Origin: Bradyrhizobium guangdongense
Lineage (GTDB): Bacteria > Pseudomonadota > Alphaproteobacteria > Rhizobiales > Xanthobacteraceae
Reading direction: 5' to 3'
Length of the DNA: 64,000 nt
NCBI RefSeq assembly: GCF_004114975.1
Contig: NZ_CP030051.1
Span: 2,356,001 to 2,420,000 of the forward strand
The position numbers were made by a program, and so were the translations under genes. Of this stretch, positions 46,343 to 55,475 are shown piece by piece (position 1 is the first letter of the stretch; each line of letters starts with the position of its first letter). The notes below the pieces were generated by a model. That model worked only from the letters and a program-made list of their open reading frames with translations. It had not been told where the DNA came from and ran no database searches.

Positions 46343-46723
46343 TCAGGATTTGGCGAGGCGCAGTGCGACGCAGCCGTCCATCACGAAGCGGCTGATGGCG
46401 TAGCGACCAAGGGGCAATGCAATGCGGCGTTCAAAACGCCCCTGCGGCAGTTCGAGCCGGTGGATCCGGGCATTGCGAAGCTCCGGCGGCAATGTGCGCT
46501 GTCCGGAAATGACCAGCACGCCGTCATGGATGACAGTCTCGACATTGTCCGGATTGACGCCGGGAAGCGCGACCAGGATCAGGAGTTCGTGCTCGGTCTC
46601 GAGCACGTCGATCGGCGGCTCCCAGCAGGCTTCCTGCCGGCCGAACTGCTGGCGCATGCGTTCGCCGCGGGTCAGCTGGTCCAGGGCTTCGGACAGCATC
46701 CAGTCGAAGGGATTTTTGGGCAT
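46343..46723 (-). CDS. Hsp20/alpha-crystallin small heat-shock protein
   Basis: This 126-residue protein has a short N-terminal arm and the alpha-crystallin core: WEPPIDVLETEHELLILVAL, then PGVNPDNVETVIHDGVLVIS. The last part (FERRIALPLGRYAISRFVMD) lacks the usual C-terminal I-x-I anchor; instead it ends CVALRLAKS. The start at 46723 gives a family-like N-terminus (PKNPFDWMLSEALDQL). It holds unfolded proteins for refolding or for the Lon protease encoded immediately downstream. Confidence 0.88.
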   Translation of the reverse strand: MPKNPFDWMLSEALDQLTRGERMRQQFGRQEACWEPPIDVLETEHELLILVALPGVNPDNVETVIHDGVLVISGQRTLPPELRNARIHRLELPQGRFERRIALPLGRYAISRFVMDGCVALRLAKS

Positions 46724-46907
46724 GGCTAAACTCGGGGAAGGCGCTGCGGTTGGAAAACGAGGATATGGGGATGGTTCCCGCAAATTCCAGCATCGCGCGT
46801 TTGCAGCATGCCTGGCCCCCGAAGGCGAGGAGCCACTTGCGCTCAGACGCACTGACGCCGCGGAGATGTTCCGCGGCGTCGGAGGTAACAATTGGACGAA
46901 CCTGATG

Positions 46908-47480
46908 TCAGGCGGCGGCCCGGTAGTCTTCTTCCGCCTCGAGATTGATGACGGAGGTGGCGAGTTCGCTCAGCGTATGGTCGGTCGCCTCTTCCTCGTC
47001 CAGCGTCTCCTGGAGCAGCCTTGCAGCGTCCTGCATGCCGAGCTCCTCAGCCCAGGTACGCAGGGTGCCGTAACGGGAGATTTCGTAATGCTCGACCGCC
47101 TGCGCCGCGGCGAGCAGGCCGGCGTCGAGGGCAGGGGCGTTCTTGAAATCCTTCATGATCTCGGCGCCCTCGTCAGTAATGCCGTTGATCGCTTCGCAGG
47201 GCTTGCCGCGGGCCGGCTTGCCCAGCATCTTGAAGATCTGGTCGAGACGTTTGACCTGGCCTTGCGTCTCGCGCAGATGCTTGTTGAAGGCGGCCGCGAG
47301 GTCCTTCGAGTTGGCCGCCTTGGCCATCTTGGGCAGGGTCTTGATGATCTTGTTCTCGGCGAAATAGATGTCCTTCAGCGTTTCCAGAAACAGGTCGCTC
47401 AGTGTTTTCTGGGGCTGGCGCGACCGCGTGCTTCGCGTCGATGATTTCTTGCTTGTGCGTTTCTTTGCTCTTTTGGCCAT
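46908..47480 (-). CDS. DUF892 ferritin-like protein (YciE/YciF type)
   Basis: This 190-residue protein has a basic N-terminal tail (AKRAKKRTSKKSSTRSTRSR) and then the four-helix DUF892 fold: LFLETLKDIYFAENKIIKTL, HLRETQGQVKRLDQIFKMLG, AVEHYEISRYGTLRTWAEEL and ETLDEEEATDHTLSELA. Glu/His positions in helices suit a di-iron centre, but iron binding is unproven. The basic tail could bind DNA, as in Dps-like proteins. AGGAGG sits 4 nt before the ATG at 47480. Members are typically stress-induced. Confidence 0.9.
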   Translation of the reverse strand: MAKRAKKRTSKKSSTRSTRSRQPQKTLSDLFLETLKDIYFAENKIIKTLPKMAKAANSKDLAAAFNKHLRETQGQVKRLDQIFKMLGKPARGKPCEAINGITDEGAEIMKDFKNAPALDAGLLAAAQAVEHYEISRYGTLRTWAEELGMQDAARLLQETLDEEEATDHTLSELATSVINLEAEEDYRAAA

Positions 47481-47582
47481 AAATCCTCCTGTCGAGGTGA
47501 ACGGGAAGGCACCCCCTTCCTCTATCCTCGCGCGATCAAGACGCGGCGAGGTCAAAGGTTCCCATTCGGGCGCATAAGCCCG

Positions 47583-47789
47583 CTAGCCGGTTCGCTTGTA
47601 GGGGTCTTCCTGACGCTGTCGCTCCTCGGTCGCGCGATCGAGGCGCGCGCGCTCGCTGCGGCGCAGATGGCCGGCCTTCATCACCCCGTAGACGAGCACG
47701 CCGCCGAGCACGAACGCGCCGATAAACATCAGCCAAACCATCTGGACCGAGGCGTGCCCCAGCAGCATGCCAACTCCGCTGTCGCTCAT
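47583..47789 (-). CDS. Small single-helix membrane protein
   Basis: This 68-residue protein has one membrane helix (MVWLMFIGAFVLGGVLVYGV) and a basic, highly charged C-terminal tail (RRSERARLDRATEERQRQED). GGTGGAG lies 7 nt before the ATG. A stress-type promoter candidate is about 45 bp upstream. The family is not known to me. It is probably an inner-membrane protein with the tail in the cytosol. Confidence 0.65.
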   Translation of the reverse strand: MSDSGVGMLLGHASVQMVWLMFIGAFVLGGVLVYGVMKAGHLRRSERARLDRATEERQRQEDPYKRTG

Positions 47790-47833
47790 GGATGATCTCC
47801 ACCTTATTTCATTTCTTGCGGTTCAATTGAGCT

Positions 47834-47858
47834 AAAGCGGCGCCCCGAAGGTCGTTCC
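47834..47858 (-). promoter_or_regulatory. Candidate EcfG general-stress promoter
   Basis: On the minus strand GGAAC (47858-47854), a 16-nt spacer and CTTT (47837-47834) resemble the EcfG consensus with one mismatch in the -10 part. It would drive the 68-residue membrane protein and possibly the DUF892 gene beyond. Confidence 0.4.
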
Positions 47859-47877
47859 TAGTTGCGAACGCGACGCG

Positions 47878-49066
47878 TCAGACCAGATCGGCCAAAGGCT
47901 GCCGGGCCGGAGGGCCCTTCGGTTCGCCGCCCCGGGCGGTGAAGTCGCCGGCCTCGGTGGACGTCCGCAGCCATTTCGTGACGTCGCCGATTGCTTCCCG
48001 CGGCGAGCGGCCGAACTTCCGCAGGCCGCGGAAATATTCGAGCTGAAGATGCGCCGACGTGCCGCGCTTGGGGATCGACCTGAGATGCTGGATGTCGTCC
48101 TCGATGCCGAGATGCGCGATATCGCCCGCGAGCTTGGCGATCACGGCCTCGAGCCAGCTTCGAAACGAGATCGGCTCGAAGGAGGCCAGATCAATATAGG
48201 TGCCGTCGGTTCCGTAGCGCTGGGCCCGCCATCGATTTTCCTCGATTAGCGCGCGGTGCACGGCCGAATGGGTCGCGTTGAGATCGGGATGATGGACGGC
48301 GTGCCTGACCAGGGCGCGAAACAAGGCCGCGATCGCCACCGAGTCCACGATCGCCGTGCAGCAGTCGGTGATGCGAAGCTCCAGGGTGGGGTGCTGCAGA
48401 GAGGGCCGCAGCGCCCACCAGACATAGGTCGCGTTGGGGACGATGCCGGCGTCGACCAATGTCTTCACATAAGTCTCGTATTCGGCGAGGTTGCGGAACA
48501 TCTCGGGAAAGCCCGTCCGGGGCAGGGCGTCATTGGCGGCATTGCGGTAGCCCAGCAATCCTGTGGGGGTAGCCGCACCAGAACGGTGAGGACGTCGACA
48601 GCGCCAGCAGCAGCGGCAGGAACGGCACCAGTCGGTGCATGATCTCGACACGCAAGTCCGGATCGGGCACCTCGACATGGACGTGCAGCCCGCTGATGGG
48701 GTTGCCGAGGCCGACCATTCCGAGATCGTTGATGACCTTGCTGTAGCGGCGCTTGCGCGTCATGCGCTGCTGTTGCGGCTGCGCCAGCGGATGCGTTCCG
48801 GCCGCCAGGATGCCGACGCCGTGGTTCTTGCCGACTTCGGCAAGGGCCGCGCGATAGCGCGTAAGCTCGGCTATCGCATCGGCTGAATTCGCCAGCGGGG
48901 GCGTCGCGACCTCGATCTGCGATTGCAGGATCTCGGTGGTCAGACGTTCACCGAGGCGTTTCTGCGCCGCCGCCATGTAGGGCTTGGGCAACTCGGAGCG
49001 CGGCGCGGCCGATTGGCGGTTGACTAGAAAATATTCTTCCTCGATCCCGAAGCGGTAGCGGTGCAT
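47878..49066 (-). pseudogene. ybdK: YbdK-type carboxylate-amine ligase (GCS2 family), frameshifted
   Basis: The N-terminal half from 49066 has RFGIEEEYFLVNRQSAA, LTTEILQSQIEVATPP and NPISGLHVHVEVPDPDLRVE, the GCS2 fold that ligates glutamate to an amine. At a run of five C (minus strand, 48569-48565) the frame breaks after LALSTSSPFWCG. One C fewer would join it to PTGLLGYRNAANDALPRTGF and the rest of the family sequence down to 47878. The long intact 3' frame suggests recent loss, phase-type variation or a sequencing error. It lies 3 bp after a glutamine-amidotransferase-like gene. Confidence 0.85.
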
Positions 49067-49069
49067 GGC

Positions 49070-50017
49070 CTATGCGGTCTCCCGCGCTGTCGCATGCTGG
49101 TGAACCGCGTCTCCAAATGCCGAGATGATGCGCGCCGAGGTGTGGTCGGTGCTCGCCCAATAGTCGGGATGAAAGAGCGTGCCGAGCGCAAAGGTGCTGG
49201 CACCCTCCACGCTGACGGCTTCGATGGAGCCGTCCTCGGCCACTGCTTCCGCGACGAGGCCCGGCGCCAGGTCGGCGATCAGGAAGCTGTGCAGCGAATT
49301 CACCGTGATGGTATCCGCGCCGCAGATCTCCTGCAGCAGACCGTCCCTGCGCAGCGTCAGCTTTTGCCGCAGCCGGTAGCGCGCATCCTCATTGTCCGCC
49401 CCGGGGGTGCCATGGCGTTTGTCCTCGGGCAGATCGTCCGGCTCCTTCGCCAGCGTGCCGCCGAAGGCGACGTTCAGCTCCTGGATGCCGCGGCACACGA
49501 ACAGCGCGGGGAGGCCGCGAGCCAGTGCGCGCGGGATCAGGTGCAGCGCGACCTCGTCGCGGAATTCGTCGAAAGGGCCGTCGCGGGCCTCGTCCGCCAT
49601 CTGGCCATAGCGGGAGGGATGGACGTTGGTCTGCCCGCCGCCGACGAACAGGCCGTCGAGGCCATCGAGATAGGCGTCGATATCCGCCGCGGGTGCCGCC
49701 GGCAGGATCCGCGGCACGGCACCGGCCACGAGGCCGATTGCATTCACGCAAATCAGTGCGACCGAGGCGAGCTGTTCGCCGCGCGCAATCATGGTGTCGG
49801 AGAGAATGCCGACCTGCGGCGCACCGCCGCGGCCCTGCCACTGCCCGCGCGAGGCGCTGCGCTGCCACTGCTGGAGGCCGTCGGCCACTGCATCCGCCGC
49901 GCTCCCGAATTGATGGATCGCGGCCTTGAGTTCTCTGACATTTGCCCCTAATCGAAGCGCCCAGCGGCTGCAGGCAATGGGATCGTGCGGATCAATTCTG
50001 GAAAGGGGCTCGTGCAA
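49070..50017 (-). CDS. DUF3606-glutamine amidotransferase (peptidase C26) fusion
   Basis: This is a 315-residue protein from a TTG at 50017. Residues about 7-50 (RIDPHDPIACSRWALRLGAN, VRELKAAIHQFGSAADAV) look like the small DUF3606 domain. Residues 66-315 form a class-I glutamine-amidotransferase-like hydrolase of the gamma-glutamyl-GABA hydrolase group, with Cys175 (ALFVCRGIQELNVAFGG) and His283 (LGTLFHPDYWAS). It would cut gamma-glutamyl amides. The adjacent YbdK-type ligase gene makes such bonds, so the pair suggests gamma-glutamyl-amine turnover. No ATG allows the first domain, so the start is uncertain. Confidence 0.8.
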   Translation of the reverse strand: MHEPLSRIDPHDPIACSRWALRLGANVRELKAAIHQFGSAADAVADGLQQWQRSASRGQWQGRGGAPQVGILSDTMIARGEQLASVALICVNAIGLVAGAVPRILPAAPAADIDAYLDGLDGLFVGGGQTNVHPSRYGQMADEARDGPFDEFRDEVALHLIPRALARGLPALFVCRGIQELNVAFGGTLAKEPDDLPEDKRHGTPGADNEDARYRLRQKLTLRRDGLLQEICGADTITVNSLHSFLIADLAPGLVAEAVAEDGSIEAVSVEGASTFALGTLFHPDYWASTDHTSARIISAFGDAVHQHATARETA

Positions 50018-50163
50018 TTGTCTCGACTGCTCTTGCTCGGATGTTGATGCCTTTTGAAACGGCAGTCGGCGCGATTGGTTGCTGGGGCATCGAGCGGCTC
50101 GATTTTTTTTCCGAGCTCGAGGGTTAACTTTTGTTATGGCGCATCGCGCCGGGAGGCGCGTGC

Positions 50164-50790
50164 ATGATCGACTTCGCCCTGTCCGCTTTCGTCACGCTGC
50201 TGCTCGTGGTCGATCCCGTCGGCCTCGTGCCGGCCTTCCTGGCCGCGACCGCCGGCATGCCTGGCAAGGTCAAACGGACGATCGCGCTGCGGGCGCCGCT
50301 GATCGCGGCCTCGATCCTGGTCGTGATCGCGCTGGTCGGAAACTGGCTGCTGCGCCAGCTCGGGATCGGCATTCCCGCCTTCCAGATCGCCGGCGGGCTC
50401 TTGCTGTTCGGCGTCTCCTATCAGATGATCTTCGGCGACCGGCCGCATCGCGAGGCGCGAGAGGCCGACAAGGCGACCGCGGAGCACGCCTCCGATGTGG
50501 CGGTGTTTCCGCTCGCCATTCCCATGATGTCCGGCCCCGGCGCGATCGCGACGACGCTGCTGCTGGCCGGTGATGCCGGCTATGGGGCCAAGCTCGCCAT
50601 CATCATGGCCGTCGTCGTGTCCGTCTGCCTGCTCTGCATGTTCTGCTTCGTTTCAGCGCACCTGATCGCACGGACGCTCGGGCGCACCGGCAATGCCGTG
50701 CTCTCGCGCGTGCTCGGCATGCTGCTCGCCGCCTATTCGGTGCAGTTCGTGATCAACGGCATTGCGGCCGTACGGGCCAGCCTCGCGTAG
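50164..50790 (+). CDS. MarC family integral membrane protein
   Basis: This 208-residue inner-membrane protein has six helices. The first part (FVTLLLVVDPVGLVPAFLAA) and the block FPLAIPMMSGPGAIATTLLL with a conserved Pro and Gly pattern are typical of MarC/YhgN. GGGAGG precedes the ATG at 50164. The MarC function is unknown; the name comes from its place beside the E. coli mar locus, and a role in drug resistance was not confirmed there. Confidence 0.9.
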   Translation: MIDFALSAFVTLLLVVDPVGLVPAFLAATAGMPGKVKRTIALRAPLIAASILVVIALVGNWLLRQLGIGIPAFQIAGGLLLFGVSYQMIFGDRPHREAREADKATAEHASDVAVFPLAIPMMSGPGAIATTLLLAGDAGYGAKLAIIMAVVVSVCLLCMFCFVSAHLIARTLGRTGNAVLSRVLGMLLAAYSVQFVINGIAAVRASLA

Positions 50791-50961
50791 GATTGTGACG
50801 AACTTTTAATCCATTGATTTTACGATCGATTTCTTGGCGCAATGAGGGCGCAGGCAAGGCCGCGCCCGAACGGGTCCGCTTTCGCTTGCGCTGCCACATT
50901 GCTTTGACGTACTTCCGGTCTAACAAGCGCCCATCGCCAAGAAGGTGGAGATGAGATCGAG

Positions 50962-51615
50962 ATGTCGATGACAGTGGACGAGCTCGGCAAGAGACAGGCC
51001 ATCATCGACGCCTGCCGGCGCATGAACGCGCTTGGCATTAACCAGGGGACATCAGGCAACATCAGCGTGCGGCATGGCGATGGGCTGCTGATCACGCCCA
51101 CCAGCGTGCCCTATGACGCCATGACGCCGGACCAGATCGTCTTCATGGCAATGGACGGCTCGCACGCGCCCAACCAGAAGCCGTCGAGCGAGTGGCGCTT
51201 CCATCTGGACATCCTCAAAGCACGCGACGACGTCAGCGCCGTGGTGCACGCTCATCCGACCTATTGCACCATCCTGGCGATCATGGGCATGGAGATTCCG
51301 CCGGTGCATTACATGATCGCTGCCGCCGGCGGCGACAGCATCCGCTGCGCGCCCTATGCGACCTTCGGGACGGCGGAATTGTCCGAGCATGCGGTGCGCG
51401 CGCTGGAGGACCGGCTCGCCTGCCTGCTCGACCATCACGGCATGATTGCGATCGGCAAGACGCTCGGCAAGGCGATGTGGCTCGCCGTCGAGGTCGAGAC
51501 CTTGGCGCGGCAGTATCACGGCTGCCTCCAAATCGGTAAACCGCCGCTGCTCTCCAGCGCTGAGATTGAGCGGGTCCGCCAGCGCATGGCCGGCTACGGC
51601 CTATCGGAGGGTTAG
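50962..51615 (+). CDS. Class II aldolase/adducin family protein
   Basis: This 217-residue protein has the zinc-aldolase pattern: GINQGTSGNISVRHGDGLLI, KPSSEWRFHLDILKARDDVS, the metal ligands in VVHAHPTYCTILA (HAHP) and a further His in LLDHHGMIAIGKTL. This group contains fuculose- and ribulose-phosphate aldolases and decarboxylases. The substrate is not predictable. It precedes the CLC gene by a few bases, in the same direction. Confidence 0.88.
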   Translation: MSMTVDELGKRQAIIDACRRMNALGINQGTSGNISVRHGDGLLITPTSVPYDAMTPDQIVFMAMDGSHAPNQKPSSEWRFHLDILKARDDVSAVVHAHPTYCTILAIMGMEIPPVHYMIAAAGGDSIRCAPYATFGTAELSEHAVRALEDRLACLLDHHGMIAIGKTLGKAMWLAVEVETLARQYHGCLQIGKPPLLSSAEIERVRQRMAGYGLSEG

Positions 51616-51622
51616 GCGGGCA

Positions 51623-53410
51623 GTGTTCGCGCGGATCAGATATTTCGTTGACGGCAAGGGGACCAACCGCACCATGGTGCGGCTGCGCGCGCTGTTGCGC
51701 AGCAATGAGTTCTACCTCATCCCGCTCGCGCTGGTGATCGGTACGCTGGCCGGCGCGATCGTGACGTTGATGGCCGAGATCGCGCAGATCGCCCACGTCA
51801 TCATCTACGGCATTCCCATCGACGTGCGTCTATCGGCCAACACCTATATCAGTCCCTGGGCGGCGATGCTCGCGCCGGCGCTGGGCGGCCTCTCGCTTGG
51901 TGTGATGGAATGGTGGCGGCGGCGGTTGAAGATCTCCAGCGCGGTCGACCCCATCGAGGCCAACGCGCTGCGTGGCGGCAATCTGTCGATGCGCGACAGC
52001 GTGGTGGTGTCGAGCCAGACGTTGATCTCGAACGGCTGCGGCGCCTCGGTCGGTCTCGAGGCCGGCTATACGCAGATCGGCTCGGGCATTGCCTCGCTGT
52101 TCGGAAAGTTCTTCAATCTTCGCCGCAACGACCTCCGCCTGGTGGTCGGTTGCGGCGCTGCGGCGGCGATCGCGGCGGCGTTCGGCGCGCCGATCACCGG
52201 CGCATTCTATGCCTGCGAGCTGATCGTCGGCGTCTATGCCGTCGGCAGCGCCGCACCGATCCTGGCGGCTTCGCTGGCGGGCGCGCTCACGGCGCAATGG
52301 CTCGGCGGCGCGCCTTACTCGCTCGAAATCCCCAAGGTCAGCGCCGTCGGCGTCGAGCAATATCTGGCCCTGATTGGGCTGGCTCTCGTCACCAGCGGCG
52401 TCGGCATCGCCGTGATGCGGTCCTCGCCGGCGTTCGAGCGACTGTTCAAATGGCTGCCGGTCTGGCTTCGTCCGGTGCTCGGCGGCCTCATCGTCGGGAG
52501 CTTTGCCCTCGTCACGCCGCAGGTGCTCGCGGCCGGCCACGGCGCCATGGTGCTCGACCTCTTTCACGAGATGACGATCGGCCTGATCGCGATTGTCATC
52601 GCGCTCAAGGTGACAGCCTGCCTGATCTCGCTCGCCTCCGGCTTCCGCGGCGGCCTGTTCTTCGCCTCGCTGTTCGTCGGCAGCCTGATCGGAAAGTTCT
52701 TCGCCGCGGTGCTGCTGCTGATCAGCCCGAGTTTCGCGATCGACCCGCTGGTGGCGATGCTAACCGGCATGGCGACGCTGGGCGTTGCCATCGTCGGCGG
52801 GCCCCTGACGATGTCGTTCCTTGTGCTCGAGATGACGCGCAATGTCGACGTCACCGCCGTGGTGCTTGCGGGCTGCATTGTCACCTCGATCTGCGTCCGC
52901 TTCATGTTCGGCCATTCCTTCTCGACCTGGCGCCTGCATCTGCGCGGCGAGACGATTCGCAGCGCCAACGACGTCGGCTGGCTGCGCAACCTGACCGTCG
53001 AGCGGCTGATGCGCTCCGACGTCGGCAAGGTGCCCTCGACCACCACCATCGCCGCGACGCGCCGGGAATTCGTGCTGGGATCGCGCCCCGGCATCGTGAT
53101 CGTCAACAATGCTGACGAATATGTCGGCCTCGTCCTGCTGCCCGACCTGTTCTCCAGCGACCTCGACACCATCGCCGACGACATCCAGGTCATCGAGCTT
53201 GCACGCCTGACCGACATCGTGCTGATCCCGGAAATGAACGTGAAGAGCGCGATGGCCGTGTTCGACGAGGCCGAGGCCGAGATGCTGGCGGTGGTCGATT
53301 CCACCGATAGCCGCAAAGTGGTCGGCTTCCTAACCGAGACCTTCGCCCGCCGCCGCTATGTCGAGGAAATCGACAAGGCCACGCGGGGCGTGCTGGGCGC
53401 GTTGTCGTAG
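51623..53410 (+). CDS. CLC-family chloride channel/transporter with C-terminal CBS domains
   Basis: This is a 595-residue protein from a GTG at 51623; an ATG at 51674 is also possible. CLC selectivity segments are visible: QTLISNGCGASVGLEAGYTQ, GSGIASLFGKFFNLRRNDLR, then FGAPITGAFYACELI and ASGFRGGLFFASLFVG. About ten or more membrane helices are followed by a CBS-type region (VERLMRSDVGKVPSTTTIAA and later DIVLIPEMNVKSAMAVFDEA). CLC proteins carry chloride or exchange it for protons. It starts 8 bp after the aldolase stop, so co-transcription is likely. Confidence 0.92.
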   Translation: MFARIRYFVDGKGTNRTMVRLRALLRSNEFYLIPLALVIGTLAGAIVTLMAEIAQIAHVIIYGIPIDVRLSANTYISPWAAMLAPALGGLSLGVMEWWRRRLKISSAVDPIEANALRGGNLSMRDSVVVSSQTLISNGCGASVGLEAGYTQIGSGIASLFGKFFNLRRNDLRLVVGCGAAAAIAAAFGAPITGAFYACELIVGVYAVGSAAPILAASLAGALTAQWLGGAPYSLEIPKVSAVGVEQYLALIGLALVTSGVGIAVMRSSPAFERLFKWLPVWLRPVLGGLIVGSFALVTPQVLAAGHGAMVLDLFHEMTIGLIAIVIALKVTACLISLASGFRGGLFFASLFVGSLIGKFFAAVLLLISPSFAIDPLVAMLTGMATLGVAIVGGPLTMSFLVLEMTRNVDVTAVVLAGCIVTSICVRFMFGHSFSTWRLHLRGETIRSANDVGWLRNLTVERLMRSDVGKVPSTTTIAATRREFVLGSRPGIVIVNNADEYVGLVLLPDLFSSDLDTIADDIQVIELARLTDIVLIPEMNVKSAMAVFDEAEAEMLAVVDSTDSRKVVGFLTETFARRRYVEEIDKATRGVLGALS

Positions 53411-53539
53411 GCCGAACCCGCCCCGCGGCAGGCTGCCCCTGGCACGCTGAGCGGACTTGCCAGATCGTTCACAACCTCTAGGCTGGAGAGGGACGGTCAG
53501 GCAACGGCCTTGGCCGCATTCAGCGACGAGGGACGTGCG

Positions 53540-54856
53540 ATGTCGGACACGCTTCGCCTGTTGCTTGCCTTGCTCGAACTCGGGCCGCGGCTGAAGGATC
53601 TGCTGGGGGACAAATGGCCCCCTTACGCCGAGGAATTGCAGGAGCTCGCCAGGCGCGCCGGCGAGGGAGAAGATCCGGGCAAGCTTCGCCAGTCGCTCGA
53701 CCTCTTGCTCGTGCGCCTGCTCGCGGAACCGCCCGCGGTGGAATTGATCGAGCGATTGATGGAGGACATGGCAGCGCCCGTCGCCATCAAGGAGACCGTG
53801 ACCCGTCGCGGTGGGGTGTCGTCCGTCGTTCCGGATATTGTCCAGCCGCACACCGATCAAGCGACCGGCGTCGTCACCATCCCCGTCTTCTACGGCACCG
53901 ATCGCGCGCGCGGCGACGATGCGCCGGCGACCTATTTTGGCGGTGCGCGCGGGACGTTGTCCTTCGGTGTCGCGGAGGTCAGCGTGCCCACCCGCGGACG
54001 CGACCTCGGAGAGCTCACCGGTCCCAGCTGGTGGCGCCTCGAATTCTCGCCCAATCCGGCCAAGCACGTGATCGTCAAAAGCGTCGGTCCGCTCAGCCGG
54101 GACGCCTTCGTTGTGAGCCTGAAGGATTCGCTTGCGGCGGCAGACCTGCACGACGTCCTGATCTTCGTGCACGGCTACAACGTGACGTTCGAGGACGCAG
54201 CACGGCGGGCCGGCCAGCTTGCAGTGGATCTGAAGTTTGCCGGCCGGACGCTGCTCTATAGCTGGGCGTCGGCGGCGGACACCAAGAAGTACACCGTGGA
54301 TGAAAGCACGATCGATTGGTCGCGCGATCATTTCGAGGCGTTTCTCCAACTTGCGCTCTGCGAAGTCGGCACCGGCAAGGTCCACGTCATCGCTCATAGT
54401 ATGGGCAACCGCGCGGTGATCAACACGCTCGAACGGGTCAAGTCCTGGCAACTGCCGGCAGGCGCCGCCAAGCTCGGCCAGATCATCTTTGCCGCACCCG
54501 ACATCGATCGCGACCGCTTCGTTCAGCTCGCGGCAAAATTCAAAGGCTGCGCCGCGCGGCTCACGCTCTACGCTTCCTCTCGCGACGTCGCACTGCTGGC
54601 CTCGAAATTCGTCCACGGCTATCCGCGCGCAGGCGAGGCCGGCGAGGCGCTGACGGTCGTCGACGGCGTCGACACCATCGATGCGTCGCTAGTCGACACC
54701 AGCTTGGTCGGCCTGCGTCATTCCTATTTCGGCGAGAAGCGATCGATCCTGAACGACATGTTCAACCTGATCGCGCAGCAACTCGCACCCGACCAGCGCT
54801 TCGACCTCCAGGTCGCAGGTGACGCGGTCCGGAAATACTGGAGCTACCGGCCCTGA
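53540..54856 (+). CDS. Alpha/beta hydrolase (DUF900 type)
   Basis: This 438-residue protein has a helical N-terminal part (about 1-90, SDTLRLLLALLELGPRLKDL) and a DUF900 hydrolase domain. IPVFYGTDRARGDDAPATYF starts the domain, DVLIFVHGYNVTFEDAARRA forms the oxyanion region, and the nucleophile elbow is VHVIAHSMGNRAVINTLE. A late acid (FAAPDIDRDRFVQL) and His (GLRHSYFGEKRSIL) would complete the triad. The substrate is unknown. No signal peptide is visible, so it is probably cytosolic. Confidence 0.88.
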   Translation: MSDTLRLLLALLELGPRLKDLLGDKWPPYAEELQELARRAGEGEDPGKLRQSLDLLLVRLLAEPPAVELIERLMEDMAAPVAIKETVTRRGGVSSVVPDIVQPHTDQATGVVTIPVFYGTDRARGDDAPATYFGGARGTLSFGVAEVSVPTRGRDLGELTGPSWWRLEFSPNPAKHVIVKSVGPLSRDAFVVSLKDSLAAADLHDVLIFVHGYNVTFEDAARRAGQLAVDLKFAGRTLLYSWASAADTKKYTVDESTIDWSRDHFEAFLQLALCEVGTGKVHVIAHSMGNRAVINTLERVKSWQLPAGAAKLGQIIFAAPDIDRDRFVQLAAKFKGCAARLTLYASSRDVALLASKFVHGYPRAGEAGEALTVVDGVDTIDASLVDTSLVGLRHSYFGEKRSILNDMFNLIAQQLAPDQRFDLQVAGDAVRKYWSYRP

Positions 54857-55094
54857 ACGCAAGCACCAAGCGTGCGGAGCGCGTCATCACCGCCGTCCGC
54901 GTTTTCCGTCGCCCGGGCCGAAGGGCGCGGTTGTTCATGAACCGCTCATGTTGAATGGATCAAGTTCGATCTGGTGTCCGATGTACGATCGTTCAAAGCG
55001 CGGCGGATTGCCGCGATCGAGCAACCGTTTCAATGGTTTGCGCATTGTGTGTTGTTTGCCTATCTCTTCTCTGGCGAGAGCAGAGGATGTCAAG

Positions 55095-55475
55095 ATGATT
55101 AACAGGACCATGAATTCGAGCGCTGGCCGGGCTGCGCTGGCCGCGTTCACCAGTTTCGCCCTTGTCGTGGCGTCCCTGTCGCCGTCCGCCGCCGCGTCTC
55201 CTACGCCGGCCAAGGCAGCGCCCGCCGTGGCGGGGCAAGGCTCATCCAACGCAACCGATTTCAGCGCTGCCCGGCGTCACTATCGGCATTATCGGCGCGG
55301 ACCGAACGCTGCGGGGCTCGCCTTTATGGGTCTCGCGGCCGGCCTGATCGGCGGCGCGATCGCCGAGAGCCGGCGGCAGGAATATTACGACAACTATTAT
55401 TATGGCGGCCCGCGCTATTATGGCCCCGGCTACGGCTACTATGGCGGCCCGCGCTATTACTATGATCCCTACTGA
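55095..55475 (+). CDS. Small exported Gly/Tyr-rich protein
   Basis: This 126-residue protein starts at the ATG at 55095; the ATG at 55110 is possible. A signal peptide (GRAALAAFTSFALVVASLSP) is followed by an Ala-rich linker, a short hydrophobic Gly segment (AAGLAFMGLAAGLIGGAIAE) and a tail of Tyr/Gly/Pro repeats (YYGGPRYYGPGYGYYGGPRY). Similar short proteins are common in Bradyrhizobium and are probably associated with the envelope. The function is unknown. Confidence 0.75.
   Translation: MINRTMNSSAGRAALAAFTSFALVVASLSPSAAASPTPAKAAPAVAGQGSSNATDFSAARRHYRHYRRGPNAAGLAFMGLAAGLIGGAIAESRRQEYYDNYYYGGPRYYGPGYGYYGGPRYYYDPY

Noticed and set aside
46754..46778. GGAAC with CGTT upstream of hsp20
   Set aside because: The spacing is 14 nt, shorter than the 16-17 nt of EcfG promoters, so it was not listed.
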